In this document: positions 10,140 through 20,185 of the stretch, one piece after another
Position numbering within the stretch: the first letter of the stretch is position 1
Layout of the letters: each line of letters starts with the position of its first letter
The notes under the pieces: generated by a model
Told to the model about the DNA's origin: nothing
The model's input: the letters and a program-made list of their open reading frames with translations, nothing else
Databases searched by the model: none
Made by a program: the position numbers and the translations under genes
Assembly: GCA_946902875.1 (NCBI GenBank)
Contig: OX336355.1
Coordinates: forward strand, 15,533,347 to 15,597,346
Length of the DNA stretch: 64,000 bases
From: Nematopogon swammerdamellus
Lineage: Eukaryota > Arthropoda > Insecta > Lepidoptera > Adelidae
Direction of reading: 5' to 3'

Positions 10140-10500
10140 ATTCAAATTCAAATTCTTTATTTAACTTTTGGCCACACAAAGATAGCATATTAAACATGTG
10201 AATAAAGGTTACAATAAACATTATTTTAAATACATCATTCATTAGTCATAAAGATTCAATATTAAATTAAAAATGAAATGGACAAGTCAAAGTTATAAAA
10301 TCACACAATATATAAAATCAGAAAATAAGAATAAAAAAAAAATAAAAAAAATTATGTATACACATATCACATATCTCGTAAGTTAATTAAATTTATCAAA
10401 ATCAAAATAAATTTTGAAATTATGAAATAAAAAAAAAAAAAACTATCATTATACAATTACATTTAAAATTTACAATCGTTAAATTACGTTTTACATATAA
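10140..10500. other. AT-rich low-complexity stretch
   Basis: Long A-runs and 'ataaaatca' motifs. It opens with 'attcaaattcaaattcttta', a common 3' end of lepidopteran LINEs in reverse, but I cannot confirm a family. Confidence 0.4.
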
Positions 10501-10504
10501 CACA

Positions 10505-10740
10505 TATTCCTCATACATTATTCCTCCTAATTATTCCTCCACCTTTCGCTTGCACTACCCATACTTCTTTCTCTCTATTTTATTCCTCATCACCCAAAGG
10601 TTGACTGGAAGAAATCGCTTGCAGTGATAAGTCCGTCTTTGCGCACTCCTGTTCTACTACTTCTTCTGACTACTTTTCTACTCGTGTACTGTTCTTCTTT
10701 CCATTGTGTGCAATAAAGAGTTTCCATTCTATTCTATTAA
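10505..10740 (+). repeat. Repeat H copy (LINE 3' end with AATAAAG)
   Basis: 'caaaggttgactggaagaaa', 'taagtccgtctttgcgc' and the polyadenylation-type 'gtgcaataaagagtttc' before 'ctattctatt'. Similar tails lie at 12635-12832, 14955-15060 (minus) and 47350-47570. I read it as the 3' UTR of a LINE, ending in short tandem repeats. Confidence 0.65.
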
Positions 10741-10779
10741 AATAATGTTTTCGAAAAATTTCTCCCACGAACTCCTCAG

Positions 10780-10977
10780 TGCAATCCTTCGCCAAGGCAA
10801 ACGGAATCCTACCAACAGCGCGACGTCGGTTGGCCGCACTGCGCGCGCACGGAGGCTGCGCGGCTGCTCGGAGGCTCTATCGAGATGCGCTGGCGACACT
10901 GGCCTTATCAGTCACCGGGGAACCTGTGTACACGCAGTCTGATATTGTACCTGCGTACGCTGTTGGTACAATACACG
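10780..10977 (+). CDS. Candidate internal exon, unknown protein
   Basis: A GC-rich open stretch in AT-rich DNA. It is preceded by a pyrimidine-containing acceptor ('actcctcag' ending at 10779) and followed by the donor GTATGT (10978-10983). Frame through 10779 gives an uninterrupted peptide including 'RRLAALRAHGGCAAARRLY' and 'GEPVYTQSDIVPAYAVGTIH'. The exon would be 198 bp and have the same phase at both ends. Codon third positions are rich in G and C, unlike the surroundings. I do not recognise the protein, and a decayed transposon ORF remains possible. No partner exon could be joined to it. Confidence 0.3.
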
Positions 10978-10984
10978 GTATGTA

Positions 10985-11190
10985 CCTTAGTATAGCTTTG
11001 TGTACTTCCTATTTTGTATAACTACACTTTTAACTTTGTATCTTAAAACTTGTATCTTGTAACTTTGTATCTAATCTAATTATTAAAATTAATATTGCTC
11101 TCAAGCTGTGTTTTCGATAGACTGTAGGCGATGTTATTATGTGTCTAGCCACTCAAATACTTGTAATCATGTGTGTGAAAAAAAAAGATC
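10985..11190. other. Unassigned spacer
   Basis: Repeated 'aactttgtatct' wording at 11030-11075 gives a weak short tandem repeat. Nothing else is identifiable. Confidence 0.4.
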
Positions 11191-11315
11191 CTGCGAAGTT
11201 TCTTGCCTGTTCTTCTTTGTACTTACTTGAACTTGAACTTTGAACCGAATAGAAGAAATTGTGACAAGTTCGAGTGTAGTATAACTGCCATATGAATAAA
11301 CAATAAAGAATTTAC
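11190..11315 (+). repeat. Repeat I, diverged copy
   Basis: 'gcgaagtttcttgcctgttc' and 'tgaataaacaataaagaa' match the family; the middle is longer and diverged. Confidence 0.5.
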
Positions 11316-11371
11316 TGTTATATCCATTAGTCCGTTTGCCCATATTGTCGAGTTGCAATCAAGATTTGTTT

Positions 11372-11745
11372 AAATGTAATCCGGTATGGATGGTTGAGTC
11401 AGAGGGGCCAGAGAACATGCTCTAACAAGCCAATATAACCTGGAAGAAGGTGCCATATCTGAGACTTCCTTTCAGATTGTTGGCTATACTGAACTGGAGG
11501 AGAACACTGCCGAGGTTGCTAAGCGGCCATCTTACAGCGGTGGTACCGATCCAGTCTGCTACATGAACCTACCACCTTGTAAGGGGCATGGGAAGTGACG
11601 CACGGTGAAGCAGTATATATGTATGCACGTAAATTTTTCCGTCAGAAAAAAAAACTCATTGGTGCATGTAGGCCGAAATTGAAACTCGGAGCCTGAGATC
11701 AGAGTCCACGCCAAGATCGTGCCAACCACCCGCCGCTTAAGATGT
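11372..11745 (-). mobile_element. SINE-A copy, full length but diverged
   Basis: Tail 'atgtaatccggtatggatgg', then 'cagaggggccagagaacatg', and head 'caaccacccgccgctta'. The B-box region is degraded ('aattgaaactcgg'), so transcription competence is doubtful. Confidence 0.75.
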
Positions 11746-11796
11746 GTACCATACAATAGATTGACCAATACATATTATTGATACAGACTTTGACTG

Positions 11797-12128
11797 TACT
11801 GTGTGAGGCCGGTACTTAAAAAGAATAGCCCCATTGCGTCTCTTCCCGTGCATGTCGTAAAAGGCGACTAAGGGATAAGGACAAGATGCCGTGCTAAAGG
11901 GCGATGGGATAGCCACCTCTCACCTTGGCACGGTCCTTCCACCGAGTTGTGCAGAAGGTGGGTCTTTGTGCCTTACTTGCTGCTTGATAGTTATCTTGCC
12001 CGAATACTTTGCTAAACGTGGTGGTCGATGTTGTGTTGCAATTTTCCAGAGTTCTTGCAGCACAACACCGATTGCTCTGCTTACCCTGATTTTCGGGATA
12101 CAGCGTGTGTGGTATGTTTAAGTATGTA
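11797..12128 (+). mobile_element. Element C copy, full length
   Basis: From 'ctgtgtgaggccggtactta' to 'acagcgtgtgtggtatgt'. The 3' inverted repeat is weakened ('cctgattttcgggat'). Confidence 0.75.
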
Positions 12129-12249
12129 CTTTGTCTCTTAAAAGTAAATAATTTTACAAGTGTGCAGAAATTATTTAGGCAAAATCAACCAATCGATCAG
12201 ACAGTGCTGCTAATAAATCGTTAAATGTAGGTTTCCTGTAATATTCTTT

Positions 12250-12505
12250 CATTTTTATAAGCTGACACGGTTGGCTACATCATCTACAACATCAGCCCAC
12301 CTTGGTTAACTAAGTGCCATGTCAGTGCATCCCTTCGGTCGTTCCGGCTACACTGAACTAGATGGATAACACGAACTATTTACATATCCGTTTCAACCGA
12401 CCTTTCATTCAGTGTCAACCCGGGCGGGTTAAACCTTACCACCTATACATATATGTATACTGGAGTAATGTAGTAGTAAGGTAAGAAGGGCAGGGACTAT
12501 AAATT
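12250..12505 (-). mobile_element. SINE-B copy, head missing
   Basis: Tail and centre are present with several deletions ('catctacaacatcagcccac'). A 'tatacatatatgtata' insertion sits inside the 'ccacctagtaag' motif near 12450. The 5S-like head is absent. Confidence 0.7.
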
Positions 12506-12634
12506 GTAATTCATATGTATTTAATTTAATCTATAAATAGTAATTTATACGTTTAATTAACTAGTATGTACTTATATGTAGTGTATATTATAGTATATTA
12601 TAGTTTTTTCCTTATATTATATTTTACATTCCCA

Positions 12635-12832
12635 CACTCAAGTCTTTTGCTACTACCTACTTATATCTCACCACATACGACTCTCAAACATCCTAAGGTT
12701 GACTGGGAGAAATCCCTGTAAGGGATAAGTCCGCCTTTGCCCCTCATGTAAATTTCTTATTGTGTGTTTATGTTAAATGTTTTTTGGAGCAATAAAGTAT
12801 TTCTATCTATCTATCTATCTAACCTATAGTTT
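12635..12832 (+). repeat. Repeat H copy with (CTAT)n tail
   Basis: 'ctaaggttgactgggagaaa', 'gtccgcctttgcccctca' and 'ggagcaataaagtatttct' followed by (ATCT)n. The simple-repeat tail directly after the polyadenylation-type signal supports a LINE end. Confidence 0.7.
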
Positions 12833-12918
12833 TACATGGTTCTTATTAAAGAAACGATTGGCATAAAGAAAATCCACTATAAATACCATTGAATGTTTCT
12901 GATATCGCTATTAGAAAT

Positions 12919-13228
12919 ATGTCCCCTTTCCACCTCCGCACCACGCGCACTGGGCAGGGATTACATCCGCTGGGCTTACCGCGACTGCGTACCAATCGGT
13001 TCTGCATATCTTTCCTCTACAGAACCAGTAAACTCTGGAACGCTCTCCCTGCCCATATATTTCCCCCCAAGTACAGTCTCGGATCCTTCGAGAGGGGCGG
13101 CGTGAATGGGCGTCCTGTCAGGCCGGCATGGCATTCGCAACCCCCACATACGACCGAATGTCCATGGGCGTCGTTGGACACCTTATGGGTGGCTCGGCGC
13201 CATATGTCGCGTTTTTAATAAAAAATAA
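12919..13228 (+). pseudogene. LINE-F reverse transcriptase C-terminal remnant and tail
   Basis: The translated part reads 'FHLRTTRTGQGLHPLGLPRL' and 'SFLYRTSKLWNALPAHIFPP'. This is the C-terminal pattern of CR1/Jockey-group LINE polyproteins, in which a tryptophan-asparagine-leucine-proline motif is followed by 'KYSLGSF'. It is 5' truncated and has no catalytic domain. The tail 'catgggcgtcgttggacacc' and A-rich end match 3590-3737. Confidence 0.7.
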
Positions 13229-13229
13229 A

Positions 13230-13915
13230 AAAGTTAAATAAAATTAGAAAACAAAATATATATATGTACAACTAAATTAGTTTCCTTTTTATAATCATTT
13301 GATGAACCTGCTTGTCTGATGGACTCCCGGATACGCGTACCGTACCAGTTTCCCTATAAAAATCATTATAACTAGGTACCTACTTATATATTTTGTTAAA
13401 GTCTAAACAAAACGTTTATTTTCCTAGTAGAAGAAAGCTCAGTAATTACTAAACAAGTAGTTGTTTTTTCTCTCAATTATATTCACTTTCAAATTGGTGT
13501 AGAAAAAAATGTATAGCCTGAAACAACTTTTACACCAATTTGACATACAAGACCGCAAGCGATGGAGAAAATGTTTCCTCCGAGACCTGTCAGAACCGGA
13601 CATGCAACAAGTTGGTCGAATTTTTTTTCCAAGTCAAAGATGAAATTTAATTATGTTTCTGTGAAGGCGCGGTCAAAGGTCGAATACGCCTAGAGTCGCA
13701 ATGTTTCTATTTGGAACGTTTCCGATGAGTTCGACAAAAAAAAAACCGTTGAAGAAAACCATTCGATTCGTTCGATTCGAATTCGGAACCGGAACGAAAT
13801 AATCACGTGACTCCAGGGCTCCGGAACTACGACTTCGTCTGCACTGGGGTTTGAAATTATTGCATCATTTCCCTTGGAGGAAAAAAAATCATATTGGGGG
13901 GGAGGGGGAGGTTAG
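13230..13915. other. Unassigned AT-rich stretch
   Basis: Two 'caatttg' / 'ttacaccaatttgacat' related phrases at 13490-13550 are in inverted relation ('caaattggtgtagaaa' and 'acaccaatttgacat'). Otherwise there is no repeat or coding signal. Confidence 0.4.
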
Positions 13916-13917
13916 GA

Positions 13918-14146
13918 TACCGTGTGTCACTTAAAAATAATAGCTCCACTGCATCTCTTCAAGTGCATGTCTTAAAAGGCGACTAAGGGATGAGTACAAG
14001 ATGCCGTGCTAAAGGGTGACAGGCTAGCCACCTCTCACCACGCACCGTCCTTCCACCGAACCGTGCAGCAGGTGGGTCTTCGTGCCTTACGGGCGACTTT
14101 TTAGTTTATTGTCCAAATACTTTACTAAACATGGTGCTTGGTGTTG
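13918..14146 (+). mobile_element. Element C copy, 5' part (split by LINE-E)
   Basis: Starts 'accgtgtgtcacttaaaa' and runs to 'gtgcttggtgttgtg'. The 3' remainder resumes at 14633 ('gagttcttgcagcacaac'), after a LINE-E insertion. Confidence 0.7.
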
Positions 14147-14632
14147 TGTTTTTTTTTATGTAAACCAGCATGGGTGGCTGTGCCGAGAGACCAATGGTGC
14201 AGTCGACAGAGCCAACATCACCTCTCCTCGCGAAACCACGCTCAGTTAGGTGCCATGCCAGCAGATTTGCGGACTGTTGCAAGGCTGTCAAGCCCATTAA
14301 TACGACGCTTGAAGACACCCAGGTTTAGGGATTCAGGAAATATACCCGCCGGAAGACAGTTCCACACTCTAGCGGTGCGACAAAGAAACGATTTAGAGAA
14401 CCCATGGGTTCTCAAAAGCCCAATGTCAACAACAAAAGGGTGCTGAGTCTCTCTGCGACGAGTCATGCGGAGATAGGACGGGTGGCAGGGAATAAGAGAT
14501 GCTAGTTCCGCAGAGCAGCGTCCGTGATAGTATCTGTAAACAGACCAAGCGAACCCACAAATCGTCTGTGACTCAGGGACTCCAGACCATCTGTAACTTT
14601 CGGGTCACCAACAAGACGGATGTTATTTACCT
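14147..14632 (-). pseudogene. LINE-E reverse transcriptase C-terminal remnant, inserted in element C
   Basis: On the minus strand the translation shows 'RLVGDPKVTDGLESLSHRR', then after a frame shift 'YRYYHGRCSAELASLIPCH', 'GFSKSFLCRTARVWNCLP' and 'FPESLNLGVFKRRINGL'. This order is the C-terminal end of CR1/Jockey-group LINE polyproteins. The 3' UTR ends in 'ccagcatgggtggctgtg' (reverse) with poly(A) seen as the T-run at 14147. The endonuclease and polymerase domains are missing. Confidence 0.75.
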
Positions 14633-14705
14633 GAGTTCTTGCAGCACAACACCGACTACTCTGTTAACCCGATTCTCGGTATACAGCGTGTGGTATGTAT
14701 GTATG
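14633..14705 (+). mobile_element. Element C copy, 3' part
   Basis: Continues the C copy interrupted at 14146: 'cagcacaacaccgactactc' through 'acagcgtgtggtatgtatg'. The interruption dates the LINE-E insertion as younger than this C copy. Confidence 0.7.
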
Positions 14706-14950
14706 GGGTTAGGTTACCAATTTGTCGCACCAATCCGTGTTACCAATAATCCGTTTGCATTAATACGTATAATAAATTGGTTTTGTACGCAGCCGCCTTT
14801 CAGAATTCGCATTCGGTGTTTCAGAATTTGCGAATTATTTTGTGCGAGACCGCAAATTACATCGATGACTGTACCGCATAAATCAAAGTATTTTGAATTG
14901 TCTCGTTTGAGGTTGGTATATGGAGGAAATGAGACATTCAGATAGTAATG
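14706..14950. other. Unassigned short stretch
   Basis: No shared repeat text. A 49-residue open segment occurs but has no recognisable features. Confidence 0.35.
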
Positions 14951-14954
14951 AAAT

Positions 14955-15060
14955 GAAATGAAAATATACTTTATTGCAGAAAAAGTGAGAAAAGGCGGAC
15001 TTAAAGCCTAAGGACATTATCTGCCAGTCATACCTGGGATTGTGAGTAGGGTAGACGGGT
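14955..15060 (-). repeat. Repeat H copy, reversed
   Basis: 'tactttattgcagaaaaag' and 'aaaggcggacttaaagcct' are the reverse complement of the LINE 3' end described at 12635. Confidence 0.55.
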
Positions 15061-15335
15061 AGTGCGGAAAATTAAATAAGAGAATTTTTTTAAGTATAAA
15101 AATAAACAATAAAACATAGATAATAGTAATAACATACAACTAAATACATTCGTGACATACATACATACAAGTTCAAAAGTACATACATATACGCAATATA
15201 AACAAATACATACATACATACCTAATGCAGTTTCTAAACAAGCGCTATCACACATGGAGACATTATGGGTTTGAAAACATATGTTTACTCAAACGGGATT
15301 TGAAAATGTTGTGGGAAGCGGAAGTACTTTTGTCA
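15061..15335. repeat. AT-rich stretch with (CATA)n tracts
   Basis: (ACAT)n runs at about 15156-15172 and 15208-15225. No other feature is visible. Confidence 0.5.
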
Positions 15336-15725
15336 GCCTCGATAGCTCAGTGGTGCAGACAGTCAACTGTCGCTATTGAATGTTAAGCAACGCTGGGTGC
15401 GGTCAGTACTTGGATGGGTGACCGCTGACCGTTGGAGGCTGACCGAGGTTCGGATTCCTCGTAAAACTGTAGGTCCCTTCCCTCCTAATCTTACTTGGTG
15501 GTAGGGTTTAACCCGCCCGGGTTGGTACCACCGCACTGAATGAAACGTCGGTCAAAACGGCTATGTAAATAGTTTGTGTTTTCCGACCAGTTCAGTGTAG
15601 CCGGCACGATCAAAGGGGGAAGCACTGACATGGCACCTACATAGTTCACCCGGTGTTATGGGCTGACATCACGGACGTTGTCGGTGATGTACCCAACGGT
15701 GTCAGTTTCCATAAAAAAAAATAAA
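15336..15725 (+). mobile_element. SINE-B copy, young subfamily, full length
   Basis: The head runs 'agcctcgatagctcagtggt' (A box TAGCTCAGTGG), then the 5S-like 'gtacttggatgggtgaccgc', then 'gaggttcggattcctcg' (B box GGTTCGGATTCC). The body continues through 'aaactgtaggtcccttccct' and 'gggttggtaccaccgc' to 'gtgtcagtttccataaaaa'. It is nearly identical to 43894-44285 and to the reverse of 33718-34100. Confidence 0.85.
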
Positions 15726-15874
15726 AAAAAGTACGGAGAGTGGCAGGGAGTTGGTTCCAGAGTCGAGCTGATTCAACAGTACTAAACATATAGTACAGTA
15801 CTAAATTACCAGAATTTTTTATTTTGAGTAACAACAAGTTTAAGCTTGGCATAGTATAGAAAGCCAAGTATTAG
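15726..15874. other. Spacer between two SINE-B copies
   Basis: About 150 bp of AT-rich DNA. It includes a duplicated 'tagtacagtactaaat'-like phrase near 15778-15805. Confidence 0.4.
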
Positions 15875-16262
15875 CAAGTCAGTATCGGTAGCTTAGTGGC
15901 GCGGTCGATCGACTGTCGGTCGTGCTCAAAATTATGACTCATATGCACACCTGGGCGCGGTCAGTACGTGGACGGGTGACCGCTGACCGTGGTTCGGTTT
16001 CCACGTAAAACTGTAGGTCCCTTACCTTCTTATCTTACTATATGGTAGTGTTTAACCAGCCCGGATTGATACCACCATGCTTAATGAAAGGTCGGTTGAA
16101 ACGGCTATGTAAATAGTTCGTGTTTTCCGTCCAGTTCAGTGTAGCCGGCACGACCGAAGGTAAGCACTGACATGTCACCTAGTTCGCCAAGGTTTTATGG
16201 GCTGACATCACGGATGTAGTAGGTGATGTAGCCAACCGTGTCAGTATCCATAAAAAATAAAA
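15875..16262 (+). mobile_element. SINE-B copy, full length, diverged
   Basis: The head has 'cggtagcttagtggcgcg' and an extra ~25 bp ('gctcaaaattatgactcat') before 'acacctgggcgcggtcagta'. B box is 'gtggttcggtttccacg'. It is older than the neighbouring copy at 15336, judging by scattered changes. Confidence 0.8.
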
Positions 16263-16551
16263 CATATAACTTTGATGGTTGCAAGTCTCCGAACTCGAAT
16301 AGACCTCCATAAAATTACTCATTACAATTATCACGATACTTCATTACAAACTACTGATTCACTCCACCACAAATTAGCAGTTACTTCTCACCAATATGCT
16401 AACACTATCGGTATTGCCAGAAAGTCTGGCCCATTTAAAAAAACAGAAAAATGCATAATATATATTTTTGTATTTTTGATCATACAGCAAGGCGAAGAGG
16501 TGTGTCAGGAACGAGGCACGTGGATCTTCAAGTGCCTCTATCTCCGTTTTT

Positions 16552-16630
16552 TTTTATGTTATCCGGTATGGGTGGCTGAGTCGGAGGGGCCAAAGCACAT
16601 ACTCCGACCAGCCAATACCTCAGAGAAGGT
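16552..16630 (-). mobile_element. SINE-A copy, tail part (split by SINE-B)
   Basis: 'atgttatccggtatgggtgg' to 'ctcagagaaggt'. The copy resumes at 17000. The five bases AAGGT occur at both breakpoints. Confidence 0.8.
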
Positions 16631-16999
16631 TTTTTTTATGAAAACTGACACGGTTGGCTACATCACCTGCAACATCCGTGATGTTAGCCCATAACACCGG
16701 GAGAACTAGGTGCCATGTCAGTGCTTCCCTTCGGTCGTGCCGGCTACACTGAACTGGACGGAAAACACGAACTATTTACCTGTTTCGACGGACGTGTCAT
16801 TCAGTGCGGTGGTACCAACCCGGGCGGGATAAACGCTACCACGTAGTAAGGTAAGAAGGGAAGGGACCTACAGTTTTATGTGGAATCCAAACCACGGTCA
16901 GCCTCTAACGGTGGAGCGGTCACCCATCCAAGTACTGGCCGCGCTCAGGGTTGCTTAACAACAGTCGACCGACTGCACCACTGAGCTACCGAGGCTGAC
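16631..16999 (-). mobile_element. SINE-B copy nested in SINE-A with a 5-bp target duplication
   Basis: A complete minus-strand SINE-B, T-run first and head ('ctaccgaggctgac') last. It is flanked by AAGGT at 16626-16630 and 17000-17004. The exact target-site duplication defines both ends of the SINE and shows that the first base of the element is the G of 'gtcagcctcgg'. Confidence 0.85.
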
Positions 17000-17330
17000 A
17001 AGGTAGGTTCGATACCCGAGACATCCCTGGATGGCTGGCTATACTGGACTAGAGGAGAACACAACCGAGGCAGCTATGCGGCCATCTTACACCCATTACG
17101 GTGGTGTCAACCCGGTCGGCTACAATTTGAGCCTACCACCTAGTAAGGGGCAAGGTAAAGGACCTACAGTTTTACACCGGTCCCGAACGTTGAAGCAGCA
17201 GGTTTAGGTATTGACGTAAATTTTTTTCGCCAGAAAAAACTCATTGGTACACGCCGACAGGATTCCAACTTCGGACCTCTCGCATGAGAAACCGATGCCC
17301 AAACCACTGGCCGCCCGCCGCTTGTCTCAT
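17000..17330 (-). mobile_element. SINE-A copy, body and head part
   Basis: Carries 'ctggctatactggactagag', 'cagccggtcggctacaatt'-like centre text ('cccggtcggctacaatttga'), and the head ending 'ggccgcccgccgctt'. Together with 16552-16630 it makes one full SINE-A. Confidence 0.8.
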
Positions 17331-17344
17331 CCCGTTGTCTCATG

Positions 17345-17435
17345 CCTGACCTCAGTACTGACCGCGCCGAGGTGTGCTTATCATCACGAACGATAGTCGA
17401 CCGACCGCACCACTGAGCTTCCGAGGCTGACTGTT
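17345..17435 (-). mobile_element. SINE-B head fragment
   Basis: Only the tRNA/5S-like head survives: 'cagtactgaccgcgccga', 'gatagtcgaccgaccgcacc' and 'gagcttccgaggctgac'. Confidence 0.65.
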
Positions 17436-17439
17436 TCAT

Positions 17440-17565
17440 CATTATCATGAACAGCCCGTATCAGTCCATTGCTGGACATAGGCCTCTCCCAAGGCACGCC
17501 ATCACACGCGGTCTTTCGCTCTTCTCGTCCATCCACACCCAGCTAACTTTTTAGATCGTCCGATA
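17440..17565 (-). mobile_element. RTE-type LINE 3' end fragment
   Basis: 'ccattgctggacataggcct' and 'acacgcggtctttcgctctt' are the reverse of the C-terminal end of RTE LINE polyproteins, where the protein ends near 'AYVQQW' followed by 'cgtccagcagtggac'. Only the end is present. Confidence 0.6.
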
Positions 17566-17572
17566 ACGGTCA

Positions 17573-17935
17573 GCTTCGGTAGATCAGTTTTGCGGTCGGT
17601 CGACTGTTGTTAAGCACACCTGGGCGCGGTCAGTACTTGGATGGCTCGCCCATTGGAGGCTGACCGTGGTTTGTCCACGTAAAACTGTAGGTCCCTTCCC
17701 TTCTTACCTTACTAGGCGGTAGGGTTTATCCCGCCCGGGTTGGTACCACCGTACTGAATGAAACGTCGGTCGAAACGGCTATGTAAATACCTAGTTCGTG
17801 TTTTCCGTCCAGTTCAGTGTAGCCGGCACGACCGAAGGGAAGCACTGACATGGCTCCTGGTTCACCCGGTGTTATGGGCTGACATCACGAATGTTGTAGG
17901 TGATGTAGCCAACCGTGTCAGTTTCCATAAAAAAA
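17573..17935 (+). mobile_element. SINE-B copy, nearly full length
   Basis: Head 'agcttcggtagatcagtttt' then 'acacctgggcgcggtcagta', with a short deletion around the B box ('gaccgtggtttgtccacg'). Centre and tail are well kept to 'gtgtcagtttccataaaaaa'. Confidence 0.8.
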
Positions 17936-18009
17936 ACGTAGCGCGGAACGTACCCCTAGACGTTCCCTCCATTCGAGCGCCCGTCTACCCCAGCGGTTAC
18001 CGGTTCGAC

Positions 18010-18098
18010 TCACATGGCACCTAGTTCACCAAGGTGCTATGCGCTGACATCGCGGATGTTGTGGGCGATGAAGCCAAACGTGTCAGTTTCCATAAAAA
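18010..18098 (+). mobile_element. SINE-B tail fragment
   Basis: 'catggcacctagttcaccaa' to 'gtgtcagtttccataaaaat'. Shortened at the 5' side. Confidence 0.65.
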
Positions 18099-18640
18099 TA
18101 AGCACATATATCATTAACAGATCCATCAACTCACTTACCATAAATATTATATCCAAATTATAAAACCAAAATAGCACAGTTTAATTGTCACACCGAACTC
18201 AGTACTTGAATCACAATTATTGTATTTCCACTGTTCACAATATATAAATACCCAAACACCAAATGTGCATGTATGTTTATAAACTATAGTCAAAGATAGT
18301 GTGATATTCACTTTCAGTTTCAATGTTTGGCAAATTCAGGGAAAATGTTTTCTTGTGAAACAATTCATTTAAACTGAAATAACTTTTTGATTGAACACAT
18401 AATTATTATGATGACACAGATGAAAAAAGTTTCACTCGATAGTAAGTTGTACTAGGTAATTATTATCGTTCAACTGTCTATTACAATTTCTTCAATAGTC
18501 CACAAAATTTACTATCCACACGCGTTATATAAGTGTCTTTCTTCAAAACCATACTACAATAAAATAACTATAGCATTTGTAATCCACATCAATGACGTCA
18601 CATGTCATAAAAAATCCTAAAGCATGACCCGCCATTTCTA
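18099..18640. other. AT-rich unassigned stretch
   Basis: No repeat text shared with the rest of the window and no convincing ORF. Confidence 0.4.
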
Positions 18641-18830
18641 CATTTCCCGGCTTCCATTCTGACAGTTGTCAAATTCGAATTTCGAACTCGCGGCGTGCGC
18701 TCGCGCCGCCGAACGCCGTGCACTGAGCACGAGTGACCGCACTATACTGCCTTTGGCGCGCTTTTTCCTCTCAATACAGCCTCCGAAGGCTACATATGTT
18801 AGATTCATAATAGATCTATAGCGCAGTTCT
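18590..18830. promoter_or_regulatory. CpG-rich block, possible promoter or first exon
   Basis: Includes 'tgacgtca' at about 18593-18600 (a CRE-type palindrome) and dense CpG at 18688-18765 ('gcgctcgcgccgccgaacgc', 'ggcgcgctttttcctctc'). It is single-copy within the window and lies in otherwise AT-rich DNA. No start codon with a long frame follows on either strand. The call is an inference from composition only. Confidence 0.25.
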
Positions 18831-20180
18831 CACGATGGGCTCGAAGGATTAATCTTTGGATTGGAAAGGTGATTCTGTTACGTCAGGCTTTTTGAGGCTT
18901 ATAGAAGCTTTAATGAGGCTGTTGATGGGTGATGAGGTGTCGAAGTGATGCTAAAGCGCTTTAAGGGGTCGTCTTTTTGTTTTAGTTAAAGCGCTGCTGC
19001 CAGCTCTGTTGGCGATGTTGATGTACAAAAGATAAAAGTATTTTGAAAAGGAACAATTTGAAATTGTATACTTATTTATATTTAAACGCATCAGGACGAT
19101 CGTATATTTGATTTGTTTTATTGTTGGATAGTGAAATACGTCTTTTTTCCTATAGATATTACGAATTAAAGATTTTTATAAGTAGGTCGGTATTCAGTAA
19201 TTAATTGGGATAAATCCATTTGTAGAGATACGTAAAAATAAAAACGTAGTGAGACTTGTATAATCGACAAAATTACTTCAATTAAAAACACAATATATTG
19301 GTATATTTCAAACTAATATTCTGTATATATTATTTATTTCAATAAACAAAAATTTTGTGCTGTTCGCTAGCTGGAAAGCGCATCACTTGTGAAAGGCTGA
19401 ACAAATTTGGCAATTTTTTTTAAATGTTCGCAATAGTCCAATAAGGTTTTTATGGATTTGAGCTGTGAGAAAAAATCACAGTAAGTTAGAGCTGTAATAA
19501 AAACTACCTACTACAAATGTGTTAAATGAGTTTCCTTTAGAAAATTCATTATTTGTCATACAATAAAATGAGCGAAAATGGGCGAAAAGACAAAACATTT
19601 AACAGAAATCCGACTCAACGCTCGCGCCCATACAATAGAGTTCAACGAACCAACAGCTGGGGGTTTTCTTTTGTACAATGTAATTTAACTTTCCTTTCCT
19701 TCATAATATAATATGTATTATGTTTTATTTATTATGAAAAATATTACGGATTTACTCACGGTCATCTTCGAGGTATGTGATTATTCTTATGTTTTATTCG
19801 TGGTTGGTTTTTTAACATTTCGAAAATATTAATTTATCAATAGTAAACTATTACTTTTGGTTAGCATTTTCACTAGTATATTTTTGGCCTTTCTATATTT
19901 TGACCAGATTATAAAATAATATATTCTAATTTAAGGCCGTTGTAAAATATAATTTTTCATATTATAACTTGTTGAAACTTAATATTAGTAGCAGTGTGCG
20001 CTGTTTTGAATGAATTAAAATAGCATTAATAAAAATATGTGTTGTTTTTCATTATCATTATTCATTCTTTATTTAAAACAGTTTTATGAATTTGATTTCT
20101 ACATTGTCAAATGTATATTCTTGTTACTGCCATCAATTTACTCGCTACTTTATTATCTATGAGAGTAATGAGTAGATTTA
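18831..20180. other. Long AT-rich unassigned stretch
   Basis: About 1.35 kb of apparently single-copy, AT-rich sequence. I see no ORF over about 50 codons and no repeat family. It would fit intron or intergenic DNA. Confidence 0.45.
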
Positions 20181-20185
20181 TCTAA

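Noticed and set aside
15390..15450. Possible 5S rRNA gene
   Set aside because: Only the 3' half is similar, the 5' half is absent, and the segment is repeated as part of SINE-B.
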